From: PCRC01 sp017848435
GTDB lineage: Bacteria; Pseudomonadota; Gammaproteobacteria; Burkholderiales; Burkholderiaceae_C
Direction: 5' to 3'
Assembly (NCBI GenBank): GCA_965284315.1
Contig: OZ260072.1
Location: 62,001 to 126,000 of the forward strand
DNA length: 64,000 bases
Position 1 is the stretch's first letter. Each line of letters starts with the position of its first letter. Under the pieces are notes generated by a model that saw only the letters and a program-made list of their open reading frames with translations, did no database searches and was not told where the DNA came from. Shown here piece after piece: positions 38,078 through 46,393 of the stretch. The translations under genes were made by a program, and so were the position numbers.

Positions 38078-38971
38078 GTGAATTACGCCCAACTCCTCAT
38101 CCCCGACTTCGCCCTCATCGTCTGCGGCTTCCTGGTGTGCCGCTACACCGCGCTCAACCGCACGGTGTGGAGCCAGGTGGAAAGCCTGGTCTATTACTTT
38201 TTGTTCCCGGTGCTGCTGTTCCAGTCCATCGTGCGTTCGCCGCTGGACCTGAGCGCCGCGTCCAGCCTGATTGGCGCCGGCCTGGCCATGGTGCTGAGCG
38301 GCGTGGCGCTGAGTTACGGCCTGGCCAAGCTGCCCGGCGTCAACACCAACGACCATGCCGCTGCCGCGCAGGTGGCTTTTCGCTTCAACTCCTTTATTGC
38401 GCTGGCCATCACCGAGCGGCTGTCCGGCGCCGAAGGCCTGCTGCTGATTGCGGTGCTGATTGGTGTGTGTGTGCCGCTGTGCAACGTGGCCGCCGTGTGG
38501 CCCATGGCGCGCCACTCGCAACGCGGCTTTGTGGGCGAACTGGCGCGCAACCCGCTGATATTGGCCACCGCCGGCGGCCTGCTGGCCAACGTGGCGGGTT
38601 TTCAGATTCCGGTGTGGGCCGAACCCACGGTCACACGCATTGGCCAGGCCTCGCTCGCGCTGGGCTTGATGGCCGCCGGCGCCGGCATGCAGATCAGCCA
38701 GCTGGCCAGCGCCCGCACCGTGGCCGCCGGGGTGCTGACCATTCGCCATTTGGTGATGCCGCTATTGGCCTGGGTGATGGTGCAGGCCTTCAAACTCAAC
38801 CCGCTGCAGGCCACCGTGCTGCTGGCCTTCAGCGCTTTGCCCACCGCCTCCAGCTGTTACGTGCTGGCGGCACGCATGGGCTACAACGCGCCATTTGTGG
38901 CCGGGCTCATCACCCTCTCCACCCTGCTGGGCATGGCAAGCTTGCCGTTTGCTTTGGCCGTGCTGCGTTAG
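38078..38971 (+). CDS. AEC family transporter (auxin efflux carrier/malonate permease type)
   Basis: Inner-membrane transporter of 297 aa with about ten helices in two inverted repeats. It starts at a GTG (VNYAQLLIPDFALIVCGFLV), giving a first membrane helix at once; the in-frame extension upstream is Pro/Asn-rich and non-homologous. Signature segments are YYFLFPVLLFQSIVRSPL, NSFIALAITERLSGAEGLLL and the C-terminal ATVLLAFSALPTASSCYVLA. It diverges from the TctC-type gene, with about 107 bp between starts. Substrate unknown. Confidence 0.88.
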   Translation: MNYAQLLIPDFALIVCGFLVCRYTALNRTVWSQVESLVYYFLFPVLLFQSIVRSPLDLSAASSLIGAGLAMVLSGVALSYGLAKLPGVNTNDHAAAAQVAFRFNSFIALAITERLSGAEGLLLIAVLIGVCVPLCNVAAVWPMARHSQRGFVGELARNPLILATAGGLLANVAGFQIPVWAEPTVTRIGQASLALGLMAAGAGMQISQLASARTVAAGVLTIRHLVMPLLAWVMVQAFKLNPLQATVLLAFSALPTASSCYVLAARMGYNAPFVAGLITLSTLLGMASLPFALAVLR

Positions 38972-38978
38972 GGCGGGC

Positions 38979-39308
38979 TCAGAACACCCCGCGCACCATC
39001 ATGCCCAGGTAGTACACCGCAATGAACACCAGGCGCGTCACCACAAACACCTGCGCGCCCAGCAGCACCAGCGGCGGCGTGGCCCCACTCACATGCGCCG
39101 TCAGCGCCAGCACCGCAAACAGCAGGCAGTTTTCCAGCGTGTTGCGGGCGGTGCGCTCGGCACGGCCGGCAAAGCCCGGTATGCCGAACACAGGACTTGG
39201 CAGTACCAACGCAGCGTCGCCGAGTCTACCCGACCGGTACACGCTCGTACCAGCTGGTGGTGTCGCGGTTTCCCCCCGGGCCGGCTTGCCGGCACGGACT
39301 GGACTCAC
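38979..39308 (-). pseudogene. truncated MAPEG family protein remnant
   Basis: The C-terminal part is a MAPEG membrane domain: RAERTARNTLENCLLFAVLA, then LLGAQVFVVTRLVFIAVYY and LGMMVRGVF. The usual first helix and its loop are missing; the first ~40 residues are Pro/Gly/Arg-rich and unlike the family. The break coincides with the edge of the TetR/SDR/reductase cassette, whose reductase gene ends at 39305 and overlaps this frame's start by 4 bp. The gene was probably cut when that cassette arrived. It may or may not still be translated. Confidence 0.6.
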
Positions 39309-40306
39309 TTGATCTTGATGACGACCTTGCCCTTGGCCCTGCCCCCCTCAACATAGGCCAGCGCTTCGTTGGTGGACTCGAACGGGAAGACTTTGTCGAC
39401 GACTGGCCGGATCGCTCCTTCCTCGATGAGCCGGGTGATCTTCTGCAACTGGGCACCGTTCGCCTTCATGAACAGGAAGGAATAGCCAAGCCCCAGGCGG
39501 TGCGCCTTGCGCCTGACGCCCGAACTCAGCAGCCGCATCACCAGCCTCACGAACCCGGGTGCGCCAACCGCCTTCCCAAATTCAGGGTCGGGGGGCCCGG
39601 AGATGGAGACGAGCTTGCCGCCACGCTTGAGCACGTGCAGCGACTTGTCCAGCGTCTGGCCATCCTGGCTGTGCAGCACCACGTCGCAGTCGCTCAGAAC
39701 TTGTTCGAAATCCTGCGTCTTGTAATCAACGACAACGTCCGCGCCAAGGCCCTTCACGAGGACGGTATTGGCCGCACTCGCCGTCGTGGCGACGGTGGCA
39801 CCCAGATGTTTGGCCAACTGGATGGCGAAGGTGCCTACGCCGCCGGACCCAGCCTGAACAAAGACCGTCTGGCCCTTCTTCAGGCCGGCCTTTTCGACGA
39901 GTGCCTGCCATGCTGTCAAGGCCACCAGCGGAATGGCAGCGGCTTCCTCCATCGCAAGCCCCTTGGGCTTCAGCGCAAGCGACGCCTCCTTGACCGGGAC
40001 GAATTCTGCGAACGTGCCGATTCGGAAGTCATCCGCCCGCGCACACACCTCATCGCCCAGCTTGAACTGCCGCACACCCGCGCCAAGCTTCACGACCACA
40101 CCCGCCACGTCGTGGCCAAGGATAAGCGGCAGGCGGTAGGGCAGGATCAGCTTGAACTCTCCGCTGCGAATCTTGGCGTCCAGCAGGTTGACACCGGCGG
40201 CATGCACCTCGACCAAGACCTCGTCATCACGCAGCTCCGGAACGGGCACCTCTGCCGGCCGCAGCGGGCGCTTCTTTCCATAGCGATCCAGGATGAATGC
40301 CTTCAT
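39305..40306 (-). CDS. NADP-dependent quinone/zinc-type oxidoreductase (MDR family)
   Basis: Medium-chain dehydrogenase/reductase, 333 aa, without the structural zinc cysteines, so quinone- or enone-reductase-like. It shows the GroES-like domain (VEVHAAGVNLLDAKIRSG, LILGHDVAGVVVKLG) and the Rossmann core FVQAGSGGVGTFAIQLAKHL. The start is the ATG at 40306, which overlaps the upstream SDR stop (ATGA). Together with the SDR and TetR genes it forms a small redox cassette. Its likely job is reduction of reactive quinones or aldehydes. Confidence 0.9.
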   Translation of the reverse strand: MKAFILDRYGKKRPLRPAEVPVPELRDDEVLVEVHAAGVNLLDAKIRSGEFKLILPYRLPLILGHDVAGVVVKLGAGVRQFKLGDEVCARADDFRIGTFAEFVPVKEASLALKPKGLAMEEAAAIPLVALTAWQALVEKAGLKKGQTVFVQAGSGGVGTFAIQLAKHLGATVATTASAANTVLVKGLGADVVVDYKTQDFEQVLSDCDVVLHSQDGQTLDKSLHVLKRGGKLVSISGPPDPEFGKAVGAPGFVRLVMRLLSSGVRRKAHRLGLGYSFLFMKANGAQLQKITRLIEEGAIRPVVDKVFPFESTNEALAYVEGGRAKGKVVIKIK

Positions 40307-41136
40307 GGTGTTGTTCCAATCAGCGCCCCGTCGAGGCGAAGGTCTTTTCGAATCCCGGCATCCATCAGCCCAGCAGGCGCAAACGTGCGCAGCCATCGCA
40401 AGCGGCTCGCGAGCCCACCCGCGGTGTACCGGAGTTTCGGGCGCACGGCACTGGCCGCCTTCAGCACGACCTCGGCCACGACGTGCGGCTGGTCTGCGGT
40501 GGCCATCACTTCCTTCACGCGCTGGTTGACGGCGGCGCGAACCTCGCGGTACTCGTCGAGCTTGGCGTCGGGTTCCATGAAGTTCGCATCAAACGGCGTC
40601 TTCGTGTAAGCGGGCTCGACGACCGAGACCCGAATGCCCCGGGTGCGCAGCTCATGGTCGAGCGATTCGGAATAGCCTTCGACCGCATGCTTCGTCGCGG
40701 CATACAGCGCACCGTACGGCATGGGCAAGAAACCAAGCACCGAGCCGATGTTGATGATGCGTCCCGCACCCTGTCGGCGCATGTGCGGGACGGTGGCGCG
40801 CGTCATCCGGACCAGCCCGAAAAAGTTGGTGTCGAAGATGGCCTGGGCCTGGGCGATCGAGCTCTCTTCTGCGCCAGCGGGCGCGACGCCAAAGCCCGCG
40901 TTGTTGACCAGCAGGTCGATGCGGCCCTCCAAGTGCATCAGCCGCTCGACCGCTGCGTTGACCGATGTGTCGCTCGTCACGTCGAGCGACAGCATCTCGA
41001 ATGTGCGCTGGCCGGCCTCACCGCCGCGTCGGCTTGTGCCATAGACCTTGTAACCCGCCTTGGCGAGCCGTTCCGCCGTGGCTTGGCCGATGCCCGACGA
41101 GGCACCGGTCACAAGGGCGATTTTGGGGTTGTTCAT
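40303..41136 (-). CDS. short-chain dehydrogenase/reductase
   Basis: Classical SDR, 277 aa. The cofactor motif is VTGASSGIGQATAERLAKAG (TGxxxGIG); NNAGFG follows, and the catalytic residues are Ser in NIGSVLGF and the YAATKHA Tyr-Lys pair. An Arg in TSRRGG after the second strand suits NADP. It starts at 41136 with GGAG a few bases upstream. It lies downstream of a perfect 28-bp inverted repeat and the TetR gene, on the same strand. Substrate unknown. Confidence 0.92.
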   Translation of the reverse strand: MNNPKIALVTGASSGIGQATAERLAKAGYKVYGTSRRGGEAGQRTFEMLSLDVTSDTSVNAAVERLMHLEGRIDLLVNNAGFGVAPAGAEESSIAQAQAIFDTNFFGLVRMTRATVPHMRRQGAGRIINIGSVLGFLPMPYGALYAATKHAVEGYSESLDHELRTRGIRVSVVEPAYTKTPFDANFMEPDAKLDEYREVRAAVNQRVKEVMATADQPHVVAEVVLKAASAVRPKLRYTAGGLASRLRWLRTFAPAGLMDAGIRKDLRLDGALIGTTP

Positions 41137-41195
41137 GCGTTTCTCCGTCAACGTAGGGGTTCTGGTCACCCGGTGTCAGGCCATGCCTGCGGTCA

Positions 41196-41223
41196 TTTTC
41201 ACATGATAAACATCATGTGAAAA
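41196..41223 (-). promoter_or_regulatory. perfect inverted-repeat operator between tetR-type and SDR genes
   Basis: TTTTCACATGAT (41196-41207), 4-bp spacer AAAC, ATCATGTGAAAA (41212-41223): 12-bp arms without mismatch. It lies about 60 bp upstream of the SDR start and just downstream of the TetR gene. Size and symmetry fit a TetR dimer site. Minus-strand hexamers around it (TTCGAA, TATCAT) could form the promoter it blocks. Confidence 0.7.
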
Positions 41224-41255
41224 TTCGAAAAAAATGGGAATGTCCATCGTTGGAT

Positions 41256-41849
41256 TCAGTGGGCAGCGGTCAGCAGGTGCTTGCGTGCGGCTTCGCACAG
41301 GCTGTCGGACAAACCCGTGTCATCGACAGCGCGGGCCAGCAACAGGGCACCCACCATGGTGGAGAGGGTCACCAACGCCCGTTCATGGGCGGCAGGCTGC
41401 CCCCAATCCGGCGATTGGCGGGCAACCAGATCGACCATTTCCTTGATGTGCCGGGTTGCCACGCGGCGCACTTCGGGCGCCTGGCGCGGTGTTTCAGAAC
41501 CGAGGGAGGCCAAGGGGCAGCCCATCTCGACGTTCTCAACGTGGGCCTTGGAGAGGTAGGCACCCAGCATCGAAGCCAACGCCGTGCCGGGAGACACCGT
41601 GGCCACCAGCTCGGCCGCAGCGGCAGCGGCGTCTGCGCAGGCCATGCCAGCCGCTTCGGCCAGCATGGCCTCACGTGAGGTGAAGTGGGAATAGAAGGCG
41701 CCGTGCGTCAGACCCGCCTCCTTCATGATGTCGGCCACACCCGTACCGCCGTAACCACTGCGGCGAATGGCCCGTGCAGCCACGGACACGATGCGCTCGT
41801 GCGTGGCGTCTTTGGCAGCGGCTCTGGCGCTGGCGACCTTATTTCGCAT
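41256..41849 (-). CDS. TetR/AcrR family transcriptional regulator
   Basis: Repressor-type regulator of 197 aa. The N-terminal helix-turn-helix reads RIVSVAARAIRRSGYGGTGV, ADIMKEAGLTHGAFYSHFTS, the NemR/AcrR-like pattern. The C-terminal ligand domain begins after AEAAGMACADA and contains GCPLASLGSE; the Cys there recalls NemR-type electrophile sensors, though that is speculative. The start is ATG 41849, with 41858 and 41885 possible. It is followed by the operator and the SDR-reductase genes, the probable targets. Confidence 0.88.
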   Translation of the reverse strand: MRNKVASARAAAKDATHERIVSVAARAIRRSGYGGTGVADIMKEAGLTHGAFYSHFTSREAMLAEAAGMACADAAAAAAELVATVSPGTALASMLGAYLSKAHVENVEMGCPLASLGSETPRQAPEVRRVATRHIKEMVDLVARQSPDWGQPAAHERALVTLSTMVGALLLARAVDDTGLSDSLCEAARKHLLTAAH

Positions 41850-41915
41850 GACACGCATCATACGACATTTGCGCACCATGCGCATGCGAGGCTTTGAGGG
41901 GAGGGGCGATCCTGG

Positions 41916-42962
41916 TCAATCCCAGACAGCAGCCAGCGCAGCCGTCAATTCCCCCGCCGACACGGCCTTGCACCCCCCAACGTTCTGCCCCGACCACAGT
42001 GGCGCAAAGTCCCCACTGCCCTGCGCTTCGGCTTTCGCCCGCAACGGCCCAATGGCGGCCGTGGCCAGCGGGAACTCGGGCGCGGCGTTGCTGAGCGGCC
42101 CCAGCTCGCGCATCAGCCGGTTGACGATGCCGCGTGCCGGCCTGCCGGTGAAGAGGTTGGTGAGTGCGGTGTGGCGGGCGCCCTCACTTTGCAGGGCGGC
42201 GCGGTGGGGGGCGGTGGTGGTGGCTTCAACGCAGAGCATGTAGGCGGTGCCCACCTGCACGGCGGCGGCGCCGAGAGCCAGGGCGGCTTGGATGCCGGCG
42301 GCGTCGGCAATGCCTCCAGCGGCAATCACGGGTAGCCTCACAGCCCGCACCACCTGGGGCAGCAGCGCGAAGGTGCCCATCTGCCGGGTGAGGTCGTCGC
42401 TCAAAAAGTGGCCGCGGTGGCCGCCGGCTTCCAGGCCCTGGGCAATCACAGCGTCTGCCCCGTGCGCTTCCAGCCACAGCGCCTCGTCCACCGTGGTGGC
42501 GGACGACAGCACTTGGGCGCCCCAGCCTTTCACCCGCGCCAGCAGCTCGGGCGACGGCAGGCCAAAGTGGAAGCTGACCACCGGTGGGCGGAAGGGTTCG
42601 ACCACGTCGCACACCGCGTGGCTGAAGGGCGCGCGGCCGGCGCCGGCGGGAATGGTGGACGGGTCAATGCCGAACTCGGCAAAGTACGGGGCCAGGGCCT
42701 CGCGCCAGATGGCCTCGCGCTCGGCTTTGGGGTCGGGCGGTGTGTGGCAGAAGAAGTTGACGTTGTAGGGCTTGCCGCGGGTTGCGGCGGTGATGGCTTG
42801 CAGCTCCTGTCGGATGGTCTCGGGCGTGAGCATGGCGCAGGGCAGCGAGCCGAGCGCGCCCGCGTTGCTGACGGCCACGGCCATGGCGCTGCCCTGTATG
42901 CCGGCCATGGGGGCCTGGATCAGCGGTAACTGGGTGCCAAGCAAGCGTCTGGTTGCGGTCAT
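41916..42962 (-). CDS. nitronate monooxygenase / 2-nitropropane dioxygenase family
   Basis: FMN-dependent TIM-barrel oxidase of alkyl nitronates, 348 aa. Family segments are LPLIQAPMAGIQGSAMAVAV, FGLPSPELLARVKGWGAQVL, AHGADAVIAQGLEAGGHRGH, VIAAGGIADAAGIQAALALG and AVQVGTAYMLC. The catalytic-type His is in GGHRGH. The ATG at 42962 has AGGAG upstream, and that ribosome-binding site lies inside the end of RPT1 copy C. Physiological substrate likely a toxic nitronate; related enzymes are NADH:quinone reductases. Confidence 0.9.
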   Translation of the reverse strand: MTATRRLLGTQLPLIQAPMAGIQGSAMAVAVSNAGALGSLPCAMLTPETIRQELQAITAATRGKPYNVNFFCHTPPDPKAEREAIWREALAPYFAEFGIDPSTIPAGAGRAPFSHAVCDVVEPFRPPVVSFHFGLPSPELLARVKGWGAQVLSSATTVDEALWLEAHGADAVIAQGLEAGGHRGHFLSDDLTRQMGTFALLPQVVRAVRLPVIAAGGIADAAGIQAALALGAAAVQVGTAYMLCVEATTTAPHRAALQSEGARHTALTNLFTGRPARGIVNRLMRELGPLSNAAPEFPLATAAIGPLRAKAEAQGSGDFAPLWSGQNVGGCKAVSAGELTAALAAVWD

Positions 42963-42966
42963 GTTT

Positions 42967-43030
42967 GCTCCTGAATGTGTAGCTGAATCGCCAGTTTTCA
43001 CTGAGGCCCCAGGCCAATTTGGCTTGAAAA
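42967..43030 (+). repeat. RPT1 dispersed element, copy C, at the queG-nitronate monooxygenase junction
   Basis: Starts GCTC-N9-TAGC (42967-42983), then TGAATCGCCAG, and ends AGGCCAATTTGGCTTGAAAA. On the minus strand it encodes the last ~10 residues and stop of QueG, and its other end carries the AGGAG of the next gene. Confidence 0.85.
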
Positions 43031-44122
43031 CTGCCCCTGCAGTGCCCACAGAACGTGTTCACGCACCAAATCGCTTGAATTTTCGGCCCTCTTTTGCAGC
43101 GCGGCCTGAATGGTCTGGGCCTCTTCGGGCGTGCGGGCCACGCGCAGCGCGTTGCCAAGGGCCACCGCCACGTTGCGCAGCCAACGTTCGTGGCCAATGC
43201 GGCGGATGGCGGAGCCTTCGGTGTGGCGCAAAAACTCGGCTTCGGTCCACGCAAACAGCTGGGTCAGCGGCGTGCCGGCCAGGCCGGGGCGGGTGTCGAA
43301 GTCGGGCAAGGGGCTGCGCTGGGCGTATTTGTTCCAGGGGCAGGCCAGCTGGCAGTCGTCGCAGCCGTAGATGCGGTTGCCCATGGGCGCGCGCAGCGCC
43401 AGCGGGATGGGCCCGGCGTGTTCGATGGTGAGGTAGGAGATGCAGCGCCGCGCGTCCAGCCGGTACGGCGCGACGATGGCCTGGGTCGGGCACACGTCGA
43501 TGCAGGCGCTGCAGCTGCCGCAGTGGGCTGTGACGGGCGCGCTTTCGGGCAAGGCCAGGTCCACATAGATTTCACCCAGGAAGAACATCGAACCGGCTTC
43601 GCGGTTCAGCACCAGCGTGTGTTTGCCGCGCCAGCCCTGGCCGCTGCGGGTGGCCAGCTCCACCTCCAGCACTGGGGCGGAGTCGGTGAACACGCGGTGG
43701 CCAAAGGCCCCAAGGTGGGCGGCGATGCGGTCGCTCAGCTGCTGCAGCCGGGCGCGCAGCACCTTGTGGTAGTCCCGCCCCCGGGCGTAGAGCGACACGG
43801 TGCCTTCGGTGGGGCGCTGCAGGCGGCTGAGCTCGATGGCCTGCCAGCCTCCTGACGTGTTGTCTGGGGTGTCGGCCGGCAAATAGTCCATGCGGGCGGT
43901 GATGACGCTCACCGTGCCGGGCACCAGCTCGGCGGGGCGGGCGCGTTTGAGGCCGTGGCGGGCCATGTAGGCCATGTCACCATGGAACCCATCGGCCAGC
44001 CAGGCCATCAAACCCGGCTCGGCCGAAGACAAGTCCACGCCGCTCACGCCAATTTGGGAGAATCCCAGTTCCCGGGCCCATGCCTGAACCAGAGGTAGCA
44101 GTTGCAAACGGTTGACAGTCAC
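42998..44122 (-). CDS. queG: epoxyqueuosine reductase QueG
   Basis: Cobalamin- and iron-sulfur-dependent enzyme that completes queuosine in tRNA. It has 374 aa from a GTG. The N-terminal part reads LGFSQIGVSGVDLSSAEPGL and YMARHGLKRARPAELVPG. The two [4Fe-4S] clusters are in CGSCSACIDVCPTQAI and CDDCQLACPWNKYAQ. The C-terminal HEAT-like part ends in repeat-derived sequence (GQFSSQIGLGPQ). A TACAAT box lies 6 bp before the GTG, so the transcript may be leaderless. Its start overlaps the divergent tsaE start by about 21 bp. Confidence 0.93.
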   Translation of the reverse strand: MTVNRLQLLPLVQAWARELGFSQIGVSGVDLSSAEPGLMAWLADGFHGDMAYMARHGLKRARPAELVPGTVSVITARMDYLPADTPDNTSGGWQAIELSRLQRPTEGTVSLYARGRDYHKVLRARLQQLSDRIAAHLGAFGHRVFTDSAPVLEVELATRSGQGWRGKHTLVLNREAGSMFFLGEIYVDLALPESAPVTAHCGSCSACIDVCPTQAIVAPYRLDARRCISYLTIEHAGPIPLALRAPMGNRIYGCDDCQLACPWNKYAQRSPLPDFDTRPGLAGTPLTQLFAWTEAEFLRHTEGSAIRRIGHERWLRNVAVALGNALRVARTPEEAQTIQAALQKRAENSSDLVREHVLWALQGQFSSQIGLGPQ

Positions 44123-44608
44123 TTGCCCATTGTAGAAAGCGGCGCGCAGCGCAGCACCATCTGGTACAGCGAAGACGACACCCTCGCCTTTGCCACGCGG
44201 CTGGCCGCGTTGCCGGGCGTGCGCGATTGCAGCATCACCCTGCACGGCGACCTGGGTGCGGGCAAAACCACGCTGGTGCGCCACCTGCTGCGCGCGCTGG
44301 GCGTGGCCGGGCGCATCAAAAGCCCCACCTACGCGGTGGTGGAACCCCACGAGGCGCCGGGCCTGGCGATTTGGCATTTTGACTTTTACCGCTTCAACGA
44401 CCCGCAGGAGTGGGAAGACGCCGGCTTCCGCGAGCTGTTTGCCAGCCCCGGCCTGAAGCTCTCTGAATGGCCGGAGAAAGCCGGCGCCCTGCTGCCGGTG
44501 GCCGACATGGCCATCCACCTCGAAGCGCAGACCGACCTCTCCCGCACGGTGCGGCTGCAGGCACACACGGCGGTGGGCGAAGGGTTGTTGCAAGGGCTGG
44601 CGGTTTGA
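44102..44608 (+). CDS. tsaE: TsaE: tRNA threonylcarbamoyladenosine biosynthesis ATPase
   Basis: ATPase that partners TsaB and TsaD in making t6A37 of ANN-decoding tRNAs. Its 168 aa include the P-loop LHGDLGAGKTTLVRHLLRAL and KSPTYAVVEPHE, WHFDFYRFNDPQEWED and the FDFYR/EW family signatures. The TTG at 44102 is preferred because AGAGGT sits 6 bp upstream; a TTG at 44123 would give 161 aa. Its stop overlaps the amidase start (TTGA). Divergent from queG with overlapping 5' ends. Confidence 0.92.
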   Translation: MQTVDSHLPIVESGAQRSTIWYSEDDTLAFATRLAALPGVRDCSITLHGDLGAGKTTLVRHLLRALGVAGRIKSPTYAVVEPHEAPGLAIWHFDFYRFNDPQEWEDAGFRELFASPGLKLSEWPEKAGALLPVADMAIHLEAQTDLSRTVRLQAHTAVGEGLLQGLAV

Positions 44609-45984
44609 CCCACCCCACCGACCCGACCCGCCGCGCGCTGCTGCAAGGCGGCACGCTGCTCCTGCTGCTGGGCGCGCACCAGATTGCGCGTGGCGCCAGC
44701 ATCGTGGCGGTGCGGGTCTGGCCGGCGGACGAGTACACGCGGGTGACCATCGAGTCCGACGGCGAGCTGGTGGCCAAGCCGCTGTTTGTGCCCGACCCGC
44801 CCCGGCTGGCGGTGGACATTGAAGGCATCGAGCTCAACCCCACGCTGCGCCAGCTGGTGGGCAGCGTGTTGTCGGACGACCCCTTCATCAGCGGCGTGCG
44901 GGTGGGCCAGTTCACGCCCACGGTGGTGCGGCTGGTGCTGGACCTGAAGCAGCCTGCATTGCCCCAAGTGTTCACCCTGAAGCCGGTGGCCAATTACCAA
45001 AACCGCCTGGTGCTGGACCTCTACCCCACCAAAGCCATTGACCCGCTGGCAGAGCTGATTGCCCAGCGCCTGAGCGACGACGCCCTGGCACGCGGCGCGC
45101 AGCAAGCCGCCAAGGCCGCCGTGGCGCCCGACCCGCTGGGCGAGCTGATCGCGCTGCAGGCCCGCAAGGCGCCAGCCCCACGCCCGGCTGCGTTGCCAGC
45201 ACCGCCCACAGTGGCGGCCACCGCCCCGAAACCCGATGCCACCGCCACCGACCGCCTCATCATCATCGCGCTGGACCCGGGCCACGGCGGCGAAGACCCC
45301 GGCGCGATTGGCCCCAACGGCACGCGCGAAAAAGACGTGGTGCTGCAGATTGCCCACCGCCTGCGGGAGCGCATCAACGCCACCACACTCAACGGCCCGC
45401 GCGGCCAGCAGGCCATGCGCGCCTACCTGACGCGCGACGCCGACTTCTTTGTGCCGCTGCAGGTGCGGGTGCAAAAGGCGCGCCGGGTGCAGGCCGATTT
45501 GTTCGTGAGCATCCATGCCGACGCGTTTTTCACGCCGCAGGCCCGCGGCGCCAGCGTGTTTGCCTTGAGCGAAAGCGGCGCCTCCAGCACGGCAGCACGC
45601 TGGATGGCCGACAAGGAAAACAAGGCCGACCTGGTGGGCGGCCTGAACATGGGCGCCAAAGACTCGCAGGTGCAACGCGCCCTGCTGGACATGAGCACCA
45701 CCGCGCAGATCAACGACAGCCTGAAGCTCGGCGGCGCGCTGCTGGGCGAAATTGGCAACGTGGGCAAGCTGCACAAGCCCCGGGTGGAACAGGCCGGCTT
45801 TGCGGTGCTGAAGGCGCCCGACATCCCCAGCGTGTTGATTGAAACCGCCTTCATCAGCAACCCGGAAGAAGAGGCCCTGCTGACCAGCGAGGCCTACCAG
45901 GAACAGCTGGCCGACGCGGTGATGCGCGGCATCGAGCGCTACTTCGCCAAGAACCCACCGCTCTCGCGCAACCGGCCGCTCTGA
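44605..45984 (+). CDS. amiC: N-acetylmuramoyl-L-alanine amidase, AmiC type
   Basis: Periplasmic amidase that cleaves septal peptidoglycan during cell separation. Translated from a TTG overlapping the tsaE stop (459 aa). A twin-arginine-like signal, TRRALLQGGTLLLLLGA, fits Tat export as for AmiC of E. coli. An AMIN domain (VRVWPADEYTRVTIESDG, to about residue 140) precedes a linker and the Amidase_3 domain with the zinc ligands in ALDPGHGGEDPGA, the SIHADAF His and the catalytic Glu in LIETAFISN. The tsaE-amiC order is common. Confidence 0.93.
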   Translation: MTHPTDPTRRALLQGGTLLLLLGAHQIARGASIVAVRVWPADEYTRVTIESDGELVAKPLFVPDPPRLAVDIEGIELNPTLRQLVGSVLSDDPFISGVRVGQFTPTVVRLVLDLKQPALPQVFTLKPVANYQNRLVLDLYPTKAIDPLAELIAQRLSDDALARGAQQAAKAAVAPDPLGELIALQARKAPAPRPAALPAPPTVAATAPKPDATATDRLIIIALDPGHGGEDPGAIGPNGTREKDVVLQIAHRLRERINATTLNGPRGQQAMRAYLTRDADFFVPLQVRVQKARRVQADLFVSIHADAFFTPQARGASVFALSESGASSTAARWMADKENKADLVGGLNMGAKDSQVQRALLDMSTTAQINDSLKLGGALLGEIGNVGKLHKPRVEQAGFAVLKAPDIPSVLIETAFISNPEEEALLTSEAYQEQLADAVMRGIERYFAKNPPLSRNRPL

Positions 45985-46131
45985 GCCAAGCGGGTGCACT
46001 GGCCGACAACCAGCGCAGGCAATGGCCTACAGACCGCGCCGGGCGTGCTGCCTAGAGTGAAGGCATGGTTCAGGCGCTGCCCCCACCGCCGGTGGGCACA
46101 GCGCCAGGGCCTCACTCAAAAAGGCAACACC

Positions 46132-46362
46132 ATGAACACGAAACTCTTCACCGCCACCGCTGTGGCCGCCCTGCTCTCGCTCACCGCCTGCGCCTCCAAC
46201 CCCACGGGTGCCCAGATTGGCACCGCCACCGGTGCCGTGATTGGCGGCGTGGCCGGCAGCGCACTGGGCGGCGGCACGCTGGGCACCGTGGGCGGCGCGG
46301 CCATTGGCGGCGTGATTGGCCACGAGCTCGGCGAGAACAGCGACCAGAAAAAAGGCCGTTGA
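46132..46362 (+). CDS. glycine-zipper lipoprotein (OsmB/SlyB-like)
   Basis: Small outer-membrane lipoprotein of 76 aa. The signal KLFTATAVAALLSLTAC ends in the lipobox LTAC. The mature part is a glycine zipper: ATGAVIGGVAGSALGGGTLG, then GGAAIGGVIGHELG, ending in a charged tail. Such proteins are often stress-induced and affect envelope stability. The start is the ATG at 46132; the earlier in-frame region lacks a signal. It stands alone after amiC. Confidence 0.85.
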   Translation: MNTKLFTATAVAALLSLTACASNPTGAQIGTATGAVIGGVAGSALGGGTLGTVGGAAIGGVIGHELGENSDQKKGR

Positions 46363-46393
46363 GTTGGCCCGGGCCTGACCGCGCAGACGGTGG

